In this document: positions 1 through 12,434 of the stretch, piece by piece
How the letters are laid out: each line of letters begins with the position of its first letter
Position numbering within the stretch: position 1 is the first letter of the stretch
DNA from: Isoetes taiwanensis
Taxonomy: Eukaryota > Streptophyta > Lycopodiopsida > Isoetales > Isoetaceae
Direction of reading: 5' to 3'
Assembly (NCBI GenBank): GCA_021234155.1
Contig: JAJEKV010000008.1
Location: forward strand, 7,528,445 to 7,592,444
DNA length: 64,000 bases
Program-made: the position numbers and the translations under genes
Notes under the pieces: model-generated
Database searches by the model: none
What the model was told of the DNA's origin: nothing
What the model saw: only the letters and a program-made list of their open reading frames with translations

Positions 1-65
1 TAAGGGCTTTGTATGATGAGGAGGCAATGTGCTTCATGGTAGTGCTTTAGCCTTGGCCTCCTAAA

Positions 66-86
66 GGGAGGGGTTCAAACCCTCCC
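66..86 (+). promoter_or_regulatory. tRNA-like T-arm / Pol III B-box
   Basis: A perfect 7-bp stem (GGGAGGG with CCCTCCC) closes a GTTCAAA loop, which is the geometry of a tRNA T-arm and contains the B-box core GGTTCAAAC. A convincing A-box is not obvious upstream. It is probably the remnant of a tRNA-derived SINE promoter; activity cannot be judged. Confidence 0.55.
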
Positions 87-509
87 TTCGTATTGTACCT
101 TTTGGACATGGGTGTTGGAAGGATAACCCAACACCCATGGTGCTTGCTCTCTGTCTCCCCACCCCCTCTCTCTCTCACCGTCCGGTTGGATCTTTGATGT
201 CTCCCCCCCCCCCTCCCCTCTCTCTCTCACCTGGCCCGGTTGGATTTGCCCTAGTGGCGTGGCGTTAAAACTACTATTCTAACTACTATTCACCCCCTTC
301 TCCCTCTCTTCCCTCCCGTGTTGGTCGTGTTGGTGGTGTGGTTAGTCCACCCGTGCCTAGCACATTGAGGTCTCGTGGTTGAACCTCACTAGGATCTTGA
401 AATCCTAGGACCTTTGGCCCCCGGTATCCTTGTAGGGGTGGTGCTCCTTGAAGAGGGGCGTCAGATGTCCTAAAAAGGATCTTTGGCTTTGTGCTACGAC
501 GTAAAAAAA

Positions 510-511
<2 letters not shown>

Positions 512-555
<44 letters not shown>

Positions 556-618
556 CCCATCCCTTCTCTTCTAAAAAAAAAAAAAAAAAAAAAAAGAAGA
601 GAGAGAGCTTTTTTCGAG

Positions 619-649
<31 letters not shown>
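512..649 (+). repeat. (CT)n microsatellite and two poly-A tracts
   Basis: A 40-base CT repeat is followed by A runs of about 23 and 31 bases separated by purine-rich sequence. The tracts sit inside head module 1, in the place where other heads have CT-rich text and poly-A. Confidence 0.9.
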
Positions 650-652
<3 letters not shown>

Positions 653-801
653 ATTTCGCTCGATTGCCTTTGCATGATCCCCCTTCCTCTTTAAGGGAGG
701 TTGGGGGCTAGTGGCCTTAATCTTTGGTTAAGGCTTGGTATGATAGCCCCCCAGGGGTGGGTCCCTCCTCTTCAGCTCCTCCCCTTCTAGGGAGGAGCAT
801 A

Positions 802-1283
802 GGGACCATTAGGGTCCGATATGGTGGACAGTATGATTACATTTCTTTGCCCATCTAGCATCTGAGGTGTCTTGTTTGGATGCTTTGTCTGGATGCTTTG
901 GATCCGTATGAGGTGGATGAGTATGGTATGTCATGCTTCTTTGTAACCCTCTCCAGGGTGGTGGTCTCTCTCCCCTCCCCTTTGTATGCGGTGCCTGGTG
1001 TGTTGCATGGATGCCTCCCTGGTGTCTGATGTTCCTCCCTGTCCGTGCGCTTGCTATTTGGTATGTGGGCTCCCGAGTTTCGAGTGTGTTGCGTGGATGG
1101 CTGTCTGCATCTGACGTTCTTCCCTTGGTCTTGGTGGCGCCTTCTTCTGGTTTCTTCTGGTTTTAGTGTGGATGTGTGCTTGTGATTGCTGTGGTGCTTT
1201 CCTGCCTTTTCTCATACCTCAGTATCGCATGCTAGTTGTATTTGGGTTCTCGTATGACTCCACCTACCACATCGAACCCTAAT
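802..1283 (+). repeat. Module A, copy 1
   Basis: It starts GGGACCATTAGGGTCCGAT, has a 'gattacat..cccatctagc' block, a 'gtaaccctctcc' block and two subrepeats of the form GTGTTGCGTGGAT..TCTGACGTTCTTCCC about 85-115 bp apart, and ends in the hinge (TCGAACCCTAAT). No coding potential is evident. The module recurs seven more times on the same strand. Confidence 0.75.
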
Positions 1284-2946
1284 TCCCAGGGCGCTTGGAG
1301 GAGGAGGGCGCTTGAAGGGCGCCTGAAGGGTGCGCCCTTCATTGCCCTTCACGCCCTTCATCTCCAAATTTGTGTTTTCTGCAGCCCGTTCTTCGTCGAT
1401 CCGTGCTCATTCCACGCATGATCTTGAGCTGCAGCAGCCACCATTGGAAGCGCCATCTTCAGACCAATCCGGAGAACCATCTCTTGATGGATTTGACGAA
1501 GTTTTTCTCAAGATATTGAAGTTTGAAGATTCGGCCAGAAAAAGGGACTGTTACAGCAGATTTTCAGCAGGTTTTTGATGAAAAAAGGGAGATGTATGAG
1601 AAAGAGTATTTAGTGCTTCAATGATGTGCCCAAGAGGATTATCCCCTCTTATGTCCTCGGATTTTGGCTTAAAAGGGGTCGGTTTTGCTGATCTTCATCA
1701 TCTAACGGGGTTTTAGTAAGTCCCATTAGCCAATCGGGGCTGAATGGGCGGTTTTGTGTAATCTATGCTCGAAGAAGAAGGGCGCCGAGGATGGATTTGG
1801 CAAATCCGAGTCCATTTGTGGAGTACATGCTCTTGTGGGGCTGAAATGGAAAGAAATAAGCCGGGTTTTGAAGGAGGTTTGAGCTGAAAGCTTGGTGTGG
1901 AAAGCCTTGAAGATTGGTTCATGGAATAACTCCAAGATTTCTTACCTTTCTTGCTGAAATTTGACCCTAAAGTCTTTCTACTCAAAGGTCGGTTTTACCC
2001 CGTAATATAGGATCCTTTTGAAGGAGTTTGGGAGTATCAGGGATGTTGGGAGGCAGGAATGGAGCTATGGGAAAGTTTTGAAGCTAGGAAGCAGCCAAGA
2101 TTCGAGAAAGGAAGCACCACAATCGATTTCGAAACAGGTTAGGGTCTGCCCATAAGAAAATCAGAAAATGGGCACTTCCAGATTGCAATTCCAGGTTGGT
2201 TTGTTGATTATTTGTCTAAGATTGCTTCATTGGAGTAGATACATTTGCCGTTTAAGCCATAGAATGATCTATTTGCCTCTTTAGATCAACCTAAATGCTA
2301 GTTTGTTGGGGATAGATCATACTAGTTTATGACAGTCCCGGATTTGGGGAAGAACAGCAAAACAGAGTACCTAATTAAGCCCAAATTAGGCTGAATTTGA
2401 TGGGGCTTTTGATGGATTCATGCTCGGAATTGCCATGTTCATCTATAAAGGAAGTTTCATTAGCTAATTTGGAGAATTGAGGGAGCAATTGAAGTTTTTC
2501 TATTCCCCACAGAAACTTTCTTTTTGAAATGGGTCCAAAATTAGAGAAGATCTGATGGGGCTTTTTACATGGATGGATTCGGAAGCATGGGCCGACCCAT
2601 GTAGAAAATTTTCAGAGCTCAATTTGGAGCAAGGAATCCGAAGTTATAGAAATTGAGATTTCTGATAAAAAACAGACTGATTTTGAGTTCGATCTTGAAA
2701 ACAGGACATGCTGACATGCTTGGGTGGCTGACAGGTCAGATGTGGCAGGCTGATTTGGCAGTGGTGGCAGACCCTACATGCCAGGGTGGCAGGAGTGAAG
2801 TGACCACCCCCAACCACTCAAATTTTTTGGGGGGAAAAGAGGGTCAACCCTTGACCCAATGGGATGGGGACACGTGGCATGTGTCCAATAGGCACGTGGC
2901 AGGTGCCGTACTGAGGTGGGCACCCATGGTGTACAAGGTGGATTTC

Positions 2947-2975
<29 letters not shown>
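1284..2975 (+). repeat. Module B, copy 1, ending in poly(A)
   Basis: A noncoding body of about 1.7 kb follows the hinge. It starts with GGGCGCTTGGAGGAGG-type text, contains 'cccgtaatat..gatcctt' and 'gacagtcccgga.ttggggaagaacagca' blocks and repeated GGGGCTTTT..CATG segments, then a G-box (GACACGTGGCATGTGTCC), and ends in a 29-base poly-A. Similar copies lie at 17001, 26455, 30365, 39586, 41561 and 61598. It is likely the body of a nonautonomous retroelement; no ORF is conserved among copies. Confidence 0.65.
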
Positions 2976-2978
<3 letters not shown>

Positions 2979-3502
2979 AGTCCACAAAAAATGATAAATT
3001 ATATGGTGGACTAGTATTTTCCTTGCCCCCCTTGGGAAGGGTGTTTCCCATGGACACCCCTTATGGGGTGATTTTTTCGCATATTTCCCACTATTGGCCC
3101 ATGTTTGGGTTCTATGATGTATGTATATGGGGGTGCTGGAGGTACGAAGCCCCGCACCTTCCTCTTGTGCCTTGTGTCCTTTTCATTTTCCGTACATGTG
3201 TCGTGCATGGCATTAGAGGGCAAGGGCTTTCATGCTTCGGGGTTAAAGGGGGCAGGGGAAAAAAAAAAAAGGGTAGTACAAGCTTAAGTCCCTTGGCATT
3301 TCTAGCCCCTTCTCCTTAAGGGAGGAGGGGCAAAGTGGCGGTCCTTAGGTCTTAGCTTGGTGACGTCTGTCACCTTAACATGTTCGCCCTTCCTCTCTTT
3401 GGGAGGGAGGGTTTATTGGCCTTTGGACCTTAGTTTGGTGACTTAGCAATCAAAGGGAGAAGGTCCCACTTCCTTTGACCTCCCGGCTCGGGGGGGAAGT
3501 TT
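2976..3502 (+). repeat. Head module 2
   Basis: It begins right after the poly-A of the preceding B. It contains the conserved head core (GTGCTGGAGGTACGAAGCCC and partner), an A12 run, and two internal copies of about 110 bp (CCTTAA..GGGAGG..TTGGTGAC). It leads into module A copy 2. Related to the heads at 18737 and 28141. Confidence 0.6.
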
Positions 3503-4051
3503 GGGACCATTGGGGTCCGATGTGGTTAGAGTATGATTACATCTTTGGCCCATCTAGCATCCTGAGCAGTCAGTCCTGGTTTGGTCTTGGTTTGCGAGTC
3601 TGAGTTTGGTTTTGATTTCTTAGGTTGTGATGGATCCTTTTGGGGGGTGAGTGCGTGTTGTATGTTTTCATCTTGTAACCCTCTCCCGAGTTTCCCGTGA
3701 GTCGGTTCCCTCTCCCACCCCCCGGTCAATGCTTGCACTTGGTGTGTTGCATGGATTAGCAGCTTGGCGTCTGACGTTCCTCTCTGTCCTTGTGCTTGCA
3801 TTTCTTGGTTTGTGGGTACCCCAGTCGAGTGCGTTGCGTAGATTAGCTCCCGCGTCTGACGTCCTTCCCTTGACTGTTTGGAGTGCCTTCCTTAGGTTTC
3901 CGAAGTTAGGTGTGCCGCTACCTGATGCTTCATGTATACTTGTTAGTCACCTCAGGGGCACATGCTAGTTATATTTGGGTTCTCGTTATGACTCCACCCA
4001 CCACATCGAACCCTAATATGACTCCACCTACCACATCGAACCCTAATATGA
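3503..4051 (+). repeat. Module A, copy 2, with doubled hinge
   Basis: Same layout as copy 1, but the last 31 bp, which carry CCACATCGAACCCTAATATG, are present twice in tandem. The two TCTGACGT subrepeats are present near 3768 and 3856. Confidence 0.75.
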
Positions 4052-4479
4052 GTCTAGTCCCTGAGAAGTCTAGTCCTGGTCAGTTTGAGCTTCATGTTTT
4101 CCCTTTTAGGCCAGGTTTAGAGCATGCATTAGGTGTGATTGATGTAACCCTCTCCAGAGTGTTCGGCCCTTCTCCCCTTGTGCATACTCAGGTCCTAGAT
4201 CCTTGTTTCATGGGAGTCTAGGTTAGGTTAGCCCTCACATAGGTTGGTTTTTTTCTGATAGATCTTCATGGTATGAGTGTGTTAGAAGGGCTGTCAGTCT
4301 TCATGGTCATTTTGGGTCTTGAGTATTTAGTCGTGCATTGCATGTCACTTTGGCATAGATATGAGTATGTATGGCATTGAGTCCTAGGCAGAGCATAGAG
4401 TGTATGTTCGGCTTCTCAGGGCCAAGCTAGCTATACTGGGTTCTTTTATGACTCCACTTACCACATCGAACCCTAATAT
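4052..4479 (+). repeat. Diverged A-like segment before LINE-1
   Basis: It shares 'gtaaccctctcc' and the final 'tatgactccacttaccaca' plus hinge with module A, but its middle differs. It directly precedes the TC-rich 5' end of the long LINE and may be its upstream promoter region. No ORF of interest. Confidence 0.45.
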
Positions 4480-5176
4480 GAGGTCTCCCTTCTCCCTTCC
4501 TTGGGCGCTAGGCACGAGCGCCAATGAGCCCCCTCCCCCCTTTTCCTCTTCACCGCCCGTCACTCCCCCCGTCATTCCCCCACCCACCTTTCCCGCCTAA
4601 AGTTCTGGCTCAGTTCTCACGAGTCCCCGGGTACGGGGACCCCGCAATGGCGACTCAGCGACTGCCAACTAGGACCAACGGCCCCCTGCCAACAGTACGT
4701 TGTACCGTTTCTGACAGCCCGTCTCACTTTCGGACCCAAACGTCAAGCCTTCTGAAGTGTCCGACTGTAAGATTGCTTGAGGAAAAATCTGTGAATCGGA
4801 TTACGGCGCTTGGATTTGTGAAGACGGATTCAGATTGCCAAGACTCTTGGCTATCGATTGAGACCCATTTTGCACGCATTTGGAAAGAATTGAGATTTGG
4901 GGAAACAAGAGCTCTACAGTGAGACAGTCTCGAGAGGTTGCTTGCCCCGTTGTGAAATCGGGAGCTTCTTGATATAACAGTGATCTTCGAGCAGCTCGGA
5001 AAACTTCAAGGACTTGGGTTGGATTTTCGCTTCTGCGGGAACAAGTTCCGAACGGAGTGTATCCACTGAGATTCGATTGTATTGTTTGTGTTGGTGTTTG
5101 TATCGTTTGTATAGCAGAGATTGGGTCTCTGTCTAAGTTTAAGGCATTTTGTTGGGGAACCTTAAAGAAAAACATT

Positions 5177-7399
5177 ATGGCTTGCTCAAATGCGATGATA
5201 TTTGCGATGAACAGAATGAAATGCAAACATGCAAGGGAGTATGAAAGAGAGAAATTGGCTGAGCAGGAAAATAAGGGGCATCCAAATGAAGAGCAGCACG
5301 AAGGCATCCCGGCGATAGCCATTAGATCCTCCCCTAGAAATAAGCTGAAAGGAAAAACAATAGAAGCATCAGGCTCAAAAATTCCAAAGGGAAAGAAAAG
5401 AAAAATCAGCAACAGCCCTACTGATAGCAGCGATAATAGTGAAGTTAGAGCCAAAGCAAACAGGGAGAAAGGAAAAATAAAAAGAAAGCGAGAGCAGAAC
5501 GTCCCCTGCTGATCGAATCTTCTGAAGAAGAACCGGAATCTGATGCTCCTCTGGTAAAGAATGGCAATGAGCCCCCACTGGCACAACCTCCTGAAAAGAA
5601 AAAATAAAAAAGGGGAAAAATCAGAAGCAAGAGAAGACCACTGGGGCTAAGTAGAAAAAGGTATGAGGATCAAACAAAGGGATTTCAAGAGACATATAAA
5701 GAATATCAAGAGGCAAAAGCAAAAGTGGAAAACCAAGGAGAAAATGCTCAAACTACAGCCACAAATGATGCTGAGAATGCTTGCACAAAAGGAAAAGAGA
5801 TTGTGGTTTACAGGCCGTTGGGCTTCAGGTCATGCTTAAAGATGGATGAGGAAATTAATCTAACAGCAGATGGAGTAGGACCTAGCCTAGGCAAACAAAC
5901 TCAAAGCAAGGATCTAAGGATTAAAACTGGGGTAAAGACTGCAACCCCTGCAGTCAAGAGTTTTAGGGTAATGGCTGCAACCCCTGCAGCCCACAACCAT
6001 GGGGTAATGTCTGCAACCCCTGCAGACCAAATGAATACAGTTGGGGTAATGGCTGCAACCCCCGCAGCCCAAGTTCATGGGGTAATGTCTGCAACACCTG
6101 CAGACCAAATGGATACAATTGGGGTAATGGCTGCAACCCCTGCAGCCCAAAAATTTGGGATGGTGAGGGAGATAACCCACCTCCAGCTTTTCCTGGAAGT
6201 GCTAGGCCCTAAAAAGACAGATGAGGGAGCACAGACTTTTGCAGAAGCAGACCCAAGACAAGGTAATCAAGGAAATTTTGATCTGCAAAAAGGAGAGAGA
6301 ATGATGCAACAGGAGGTACAAATTCTTCTATCTAACATCCCAGGTGAGCTGCGTATCCCAAGAATAATGAACAGAGCAATTAGCAGCCTTGGGGAAGTGG
6401 TTTTTGGGTTGGAGAACATAGGGGAAATGGGAGTCAGGGGAAAAGCAAAAGTGACCATCCTAACAGACACCCCTGGCAAAATCCCTTCTTCTATAATAAT
6501 GGGGGGGCAGATGTATTAATATAGAAGTCCTTAACTCGGGTGAGGCCTGTTACTACTGCAGAGAATATGGCCACTGGAAAAGAGACTGCCCGACGCTCAG
6601 GGAAAAATGGGAAGCACAAACAAAGCAAGCAGACTGGAGTGAGGGCAGAAAAAACCTGGAAATCAGCAATAATCCTAACAAAAGAGAAGCGGGGGACAAT
6701 GGGGAATTTTATAGCAAAAAACAGAACAGAGAAGTACAGATGCAAGAACAACAGGGTAAAGATTGGGAAGCCTTGCAAAATGTTCCTCAGGGAAAGGCAA
6801 AAAAACCCAGAGTTCTCAAGAAACGGGTCATAAAGGAAAAAATACATGAAACAGATACTATGGCAGAGGGAACCCAAGCCCTCAACATAGAAGGGGACAG
6901 AACAATTAGTGTGGATAATATGGAAATAGAAGATATACCCAACCAGCAGGTGAATAGCAATGAGATAAGTATTGATCCAGAGTACAATGCAAGCCTGCCT
7001 AGTATGTATGCTGAAAAAATGGAAGAAACAAGAAATGAGCAAGAAGTCAGCATAAACCAGGAAAATGTTGGCATATCTCAGTTCACTATTGCAATTGCCC
7101 ATGAAAAATACTTCAAAGGTGAGAAGATGTGGTTGGCAAATAAGAACACAGGGGAATTCCCTATTGCAATTCTCCCTTATGAAATGAAGGAAAGGGATAA
7201 AATGGCCCTGGACCTGGTCTTCAATAACACTCAATGGACTGAGAAATCTTTCAGATTAAGGTCAATTGTTGCCACCTTCAATGGAACCAGATTCCTAATA
7301 TTAATTGGAGAAAGAAGATCAAGAGGGTTGCCTAATGATGAATTTTGCTGGTTTGAACCAGAAACCCTCAGAAATAGAGGGATTTTTGTCCCACAATGA
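5177..7399 (+). pseudogene. LINE-1 ORF1, RNA-binding protein with CCHC knuckle (frameshifted)
   Basis: ORF1 proteins of plant L1 elements bind the element RNA and help form the ribonucleoprotein. The start chosen is the ATG of MACSNAM, because the same start recurs at 30133, 44149 and near 51456. A basic, low-complexity N-terminal part is followed by six copies of a GVMxATPA(A/D)Q repeat, a conserved segment with ILLSNIPGELRIPR and GEVVFGLENIGEMG, a CCHC knuckle (C-x2-C-x4-H-x4-C, codons at 6548-6589), and a C-terminal part ending just before ORF2. At least three frame changes (near 5512, 5607 and 6520) break it. The stop overlaps the ORF2 start in ATGA. Assignment of the middle segment to a named Pfam family is not certain. 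Confidence 0.8.
7396..7399 (+). promoter_or_regulatory. ORF1 stop / ORF2 start overlap (ATGA)
   Basis: The ORF1 stop TGA and the ORF2 ATG share two bases. The same ATGA is found in copy 3b at 55327, and LINE-2 uses TGATG at 36258-36262. Overlapping stop and start codons are used for termination-reinitiation in some non-LTR elements; here it is inferred. Confidence 0.7.
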
Positions 7400-10300
7400 C
7401 AAGCCTAAATGTGCTAACATGGAATGTGCAGGGTATGAGCTCTAGGGATACCAGAATAACAAAGCTTGATAGACTCAAACTGCACATAAAGGAACTGGAG
7501 GCTGAAACAGATTGTTTTGATCTAATAGCTATCCAAGAAACCAAGATATTGGATGGAAATGAAAGAAGAAAAGTGGCATCAGGGAAACACTTTTGGAATC
7601 CAGCTGTCATAATGGATGTAAGAGCGGGTGATGGCACTCTCATGGTGATTGGTCCAAAATGGGTCTCACTGATTGAGAGCCGTCAAATTTTGTACCCGGG
7701 CAGAGCACAAATAATTGTAATCAAACTGGGAAAAGACAGAATTGGCCTACTGAATATTCATGCACATAGTGGTCAACCAGACCAAAGGACAATCACGTGG
7801 AAACAGATAGCCCCCCTTATTCCTGGGGACCTGCAAGGCCTAATGATACTAGGGGACTTTAACATGCTCAAGGATCTTGAAGATAGAAGGGGGGGAAGCA
7901 ATGACTTACAAATGTCTGAAGAAGAAAAGGAGGTGTGGTTCGAAATCTGCTTCAACTTTGGCCTCACAGATTGCTTCACTGATGAAAGCTTTGCCCCTCA
8001 CCATCCTGCATTTACCTGGGTGTCAAATTCCAGACAAGTGCAAGAAAGACTTGATAGAATTTATGCAACACAATGGTTTAGCAACAAGGGAGGTGGTATG
8101 CAAGTTAAAACAGGGTATGTAGACTTCTCTGACCATAGACCATTAATTCTCTTAAGCAAGAATAACATCAGAGGAGGAGAAAAACGCAAAGCAAGCATCA
8201 GAAAAACAATTGCTGAGGATGCAGAGCTTCAAAGAATGGCCATGGAATTCTGGGATCTCAACCAAGAACAGGGACTGAAAGGATTGATCAAGCATATCTC
8301 CATAAAAGCAAGGGAAATGCAGACTGAGCTAAAAAGGAAATTGCTCGGCAAGGAATGTGCCCTCAGAAAGAACTTGGCAACAGCTATAAGCATAATTGAA
8401 AGGGACAGGGACAATGAATGGGGGGACAAGTAGCTAGATTAAAGGATGAGATTGCCAGAGTGGAGCAAGAGAAAATAATAAATTTTTTGAAAAAAGCAAT
8501 ATAACCTGGCTTCTTAATGAAAGGCAGCTATCTCATGCACACTATGTGGCACTAAAAGGAAAAGCTACTATTCCCCCCATTCTTGCCTTGAGAGATCAAA
8601 ATGGACAGCTCATTACCCAGCAGACCAGAATGCAAGAAATGGTGGATACCTATTTTGCAAATGTGTTTGAAGCAGTTCCCATGGACCACAACAGATTGAT
8701 AGCTATGGCCAAAATCCTGGATAAGGTGCCCAAAGTCATTAATGAAAACATGAATGCAGTTTTGAATAAACCATTCACATTAGAAGAGCTAAAAAAAGCC
8801 TTACAGGAGTTGAATGAGGACAAAAGCCCTGGCTTAGATGGAATCCCCCCATCTTTCTTCATCAAAAATTGGGAGTGGATTGGTCGCTTAATTCTACAAT
8901 CATGGAACAGGGCCATTGAGCAAGAGAGATGGCAGGAGTTTCTGGAAGGTTGCATCACTCTAGTCCCAATAAAGGGGGACTTAACTGAACTCAAAAACTG
9001 GAGACCCATTTCTATGATGTGCACCTTATATAAAATCATAGCCAAAGCTCTTTCAATAAGATTAAGGGACATTCTGCCATCTATTATTAGAAGTGCACAA
9101 ACAGGGTTTGTTAAGGGCAGACTAATTTTTGAAAATATTGCGACCCTCAAGCTAGCCCAAGAATGGGCAACAGAGTCCAATAAAAACCTGGCCATCATCC
9201 TACTGGACTTTAAAAAGGCGTATGACAGTATGGATTGGACTTTTATGGAGAAGGTGTTGGACAAACTTGGAATTTCCAGTTACTTCATAAAAATTGCTTC
9301 CATTTTGTACAGGGGGACCACGAGCAGAACCATGATAAATGGATACTTGGGTAAGCAAATTCAGTTACATAGGTCTGTCAGGCAAGGATGCCCCCTTGCC
9401 CCTGCTCTATTCATACTAATAGCAGAAGCTCTGGGATACTATATGGCAAGCAATGAGGGACCCCAAGGCCTGGAGCTCCCCAATGATAATGAGTATTTAA
9501 TTGACCTAGTCCAACATGATGCCAACCTAAGGGACTATGAATTTGCTGATAATACAACACTATTTATCAATGGCACAGAAAAGAATTTTGAAAAAATGGA
9601 AGCATGCTTGTCCACCTTCTGCCAGGCCTCGGGGGCTGCAATAAACTGGAGCAAATCCAATGGAATATGGCTTTTCAACAAACAAAAGCCAAACTGGGGG
9701 AACAACAAGGGTTTCAAATGGCTGGAGCATCATGAGACAGTAAGGTATCTAGGTTTCCAAGTGGGGCCTGACATAGATAAGGCAGACCAGGAAATACACA
9801 TGGTAGCCCTAATAAAAAACCATCTGGCTAAATGGGCCAACAAAGGACTGTCACTGCCAGCCAGAGCCACTGTCATCAATAGTATCATTCTAGGTTCCCT
9901 ATGGTACCTCACAATTGGGTGGGTGGCCAAAAAGCAATATTTGGAAGAGATCACCAAGTGCATTAGAATCTATCTTTGGAGAGGACAGATAGGAGAAGTA
10001 AATCCTGCATCTAAGGTAGGATGGAAAAACTTAATCTTGCCCAAAGACTTGGGAGGCTTAGGCCTCATTGACCCCATCAAGCAGGCTAAAGCCTTGTTAT
10101 TTAAGTTATTTGTTAGGGCCCTCTCTCTAGGTCAACAGCCATGGAAACTGTTGTTTAGACATATGCTTTTGAAAGCTACTCCAGATAGAAAAAAGGGGGT
10201 AAAATGGAAGCCTGATCCCCTATGGGCTTTTGCTAATTGTCCACTAAAGGCAAAGGGGCTACAAGGTTTCTCAGCTGGCGTATTCAACTTATGGGAGCAA

Positions 10301-11787
10301 TTTAAACCAATGCTAATCCAGCTAGAACAGGTGACTCCCAACCAGTTTAAAAAACAACTCCTCTTCCACAACCCCAGAATCAAATTTCGAGGCCAACAGC
10401 TTGGGGAAGACAGGTATAAGTTAGGTTGGAGATGGCTACATGAAAGGGGAATAAGGGTAGTGGAGGACCTTGACAGAATCTTAATGCCAACAAGGGAAGC
10501 CACCTTGCAGAAATTAACCCAGACCCTAGGGCCATGCCCAAGGAAAAGAATTGTTAGTGATGTGGAGATTTTGCTCCAAGCAGTAAAGGAAGCATGGGCA
10601 GAACTTACACATCAAAATGTCCCTCTGCAGAAAAAGTGGTATTGGAACCCCACTGCAAATGCAAATAATGAGAAGGAAGTCTGGTACCAGCCATCTGAAA
10701 ATGTCAGCAGTGGATATAAATTTACAGCAAATGAGAAAGGCATTATTCTGCAAAAAACAGTATCAGACATACAAAATATTCCACCTCAAGTACAGAGACA
10801 ATGGAAAATGATAAGAGTAATTGACCTTAAAGGCGAATTCATGCTGTCCGATCCGGAAGTTGAGAAGGACCAATCAGTTAACCTCATGGTGTTTAGAAAT
10901 TGTAATTCTGATGATCTTGATTGGGACCCTCGAATGTGGTATTGGAAGTATGGTGATGCAGGCCAGTTCGATTTCTTTACCTTCACCCCAAAAATGGGCA
11001 GAACAATGCAGGCTGTAGAAGAAAATCAAACTTCCAAGTTATTCCAGAAAGCACTAACTATGGGAGTAGAAAGAGACCTCAAAAGGACGAGAATGTTAAA
11101 ACTTATATGGTGCAATGCCTGCCATGCAAAAGTCAAATACTTGATGTGGCTAATGGCAAACAAAAGTGCAGTTCCCACAAAATATATCAGGGGTCAACCC
11201 CCATCATTTTATGAGTGCAAATGGTGTGGAGAGCCTGCATCACAAAAGCATGTGTTTTGGTCATGCAAATATACACAGAATATCTAGAAAAAAGCATGGA
11301 AGATATGGAATGAGCTCACCATTGTGAATCATAGCAGCAGCATCACATGGCATATGGTTCTAACAGGCATGAAAGAAGATGATATGCAATATCTGGAAAA
11401 CATAACAACATGGCAATGGATAGGTAACAATGAACCTCAGTTTACAGAATCAGCAGGGCCCCATCTAATAAGGAGAACAAGAAATGATCAAGAGGCATGG
11501 AATGTAATAGAGCTTACACATCATGGGTCATTTGGAGAAGATACACAGTTAAGCTGTTCGAACACAGAGATATACAGCCAAATCTTCTTATGGCAGAGCT
11601 GTGGACAAATATGGTAGCAACCATAGCTGCTCAGTACACCTGGATCATGAACAAAAAAATTAATGATGACAAGAAAGAGGAGGGAGTCTCCAAATGGTTA
11701 GAAATCTGGAGCACGTCATTCTGCACCACAAGGGAGTCAGAATCGAAATGGATCTGGGCTCCCCCAGCTTGGATTATAAATCCCTGA
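7396..11787 (+). pseudogene. LINE-1 ORF2: endonuclease + reverse transcriptase, FADN active site
   Basis: ORF2 makes the target nick and reverse-transcribes the RNA at the nick. The AP-type endonuclease is read first: WNVQGMSS, IQETK, GDFNML and SDHRPL carry the catalytic E, D/N and D-H. Next comes the RT (SPGLDGIPPSFF, FVKGRLIFENI, LLDFKKAYD, RQGCPLAPALF), then a C-terminal zinc finger (CKWCGEPASQKHVFWSC). The RT box that should be FADD reads FADN (codon at 9551-9553, GAT or GAC expected). Breaks: a frameshift and stop near 8433 after the endonuclease, an in-frame TAG at 11285 where 3b has Trp, and a one-base loss near 11508. There is no RNase H after the zinc finger; the protein ends at a WIWxPPxW motif. 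Confidence 0.92.
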
Positions 11788-12434
11788 AAACAGGAAGGTG
11801 GACGGGGTCAGTGCACTCAATACTCTAAAGGACCTCACCTGCTAAGAATGAGCTCCAGCTGTAGTCCCCTTCCACCATCGTAATAAGTCTGTTCTACCAG
11901 ACAAACGACAGAACTGCGGCCGACACCTACGATCCAGGTATGTCATTTGATGCGTTATACAGCTAAAACAAGCAGGAATGAAGATATCACAGAGCAGATC
12001 TAATGCAAAATAGAGGCCATGATCCCTAATGCTGAATCATCGAGATCTCTGCTAAAAGGCCTGAATCCCTCGCCGGACCAGAGCTCTGTTTCCAACCTCC
12101 AGTAGAACAGTGAGAGTTGCATGATCCGAGACTAAATGCAAGATTGGGGAGAAGTTAAGGGATTAGATGATTGATTGTTATCTTAAGTACATTATGGCCA
12201 GCATCGAAGATTCAAGTAGGAAAGTTCACAGGCTCGATTCCGCCTCAAGGCACATTATAAGCAAGGACAGGATTAAGGCTTTTGCTCCATCATGGCATAA
12301 ATTGATCTCCCAAAAAGGACAACAACAACATTTTGTGCAATTATATCATCACCAGCAGTTGTGCTGTTCTGGAAAAAAATATGGGCTTGGTTGTCTTAAG
12401 TCAATGGCTCAAATCTCGGTTTAAAAAAAAAAAA
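11788..12434 (+). other. LINE-1 3' UTR with B-box-like motif and poly(A)
   Basis: The segment has no ORF. Its last 30 bases contain GGCTCAAATCTC, a loose B-box, directly before A12. The other LINE 3' ends (22924, 25434, 60528) also have a B-box-like motif just before poly-A, although their neighbouring sequences differ. Confidence 0.55.

Larger units (their letters stand above)
1..801 (+). repeat. Head module 1 (tRNA-like, SINE-like), cut by window edge
   Basis: This is the first of eight related heads that stand upstream of a module A. It opens with a tRNA-like T-arm/B-box, then CT-rich text, a (CT)n run and two poly-A runs, and ends in short G-rich and C-rich inverted stretches before the GGGACCATTAGGGTCC start of module A. 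Short ORFs here are low-complexity and not credible genes. The family name is unknown to me; the module is defined only by comparison within this window. Confidence 0.6.
4480..12434 (+). mobile_element. LINE-1: near full-length plant L1-type retrotransposon, inactive
   Basis: A non-LTR retrotransposon of about 7.95 kb. It has a TC-rich 5' UTR, ORF1 (RNA-binding with a CCHC knuckle), ORF2 (endonuclease, reverse transcriptase, zinc finger), and a 3' UTR ending in a B-box-like motif and A12. The 5' end lies right after the hinge and resembles the starts at 29521 and 43521, so it is probably close to complete. I could not identify a clear target-site duplication. Frameshifts, a nonsense codon and an altered RT active site show that it cannot move by itself. 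Confidence 0.88.

Noticed and set aside
483-677. ORF over the (CT)n and poly-A tracts
   Set aside because: Composition artefact: Leu-Ser and Lys runs only.
802-4051. Module A copies as LTRs around B and head (A-B-head-A)
   Set aside because: No primer site after A, no target-site duplication, and A also precedes LINE bodies; the head+A unit fits better. Not fully excluded.
5914-6180. Cys-rich minus-strand ORF
   Set aside because: Antisense of the ATPA repeat in LINE ORF1; the repeated CRGC is the reverse of the PstI-type codons.
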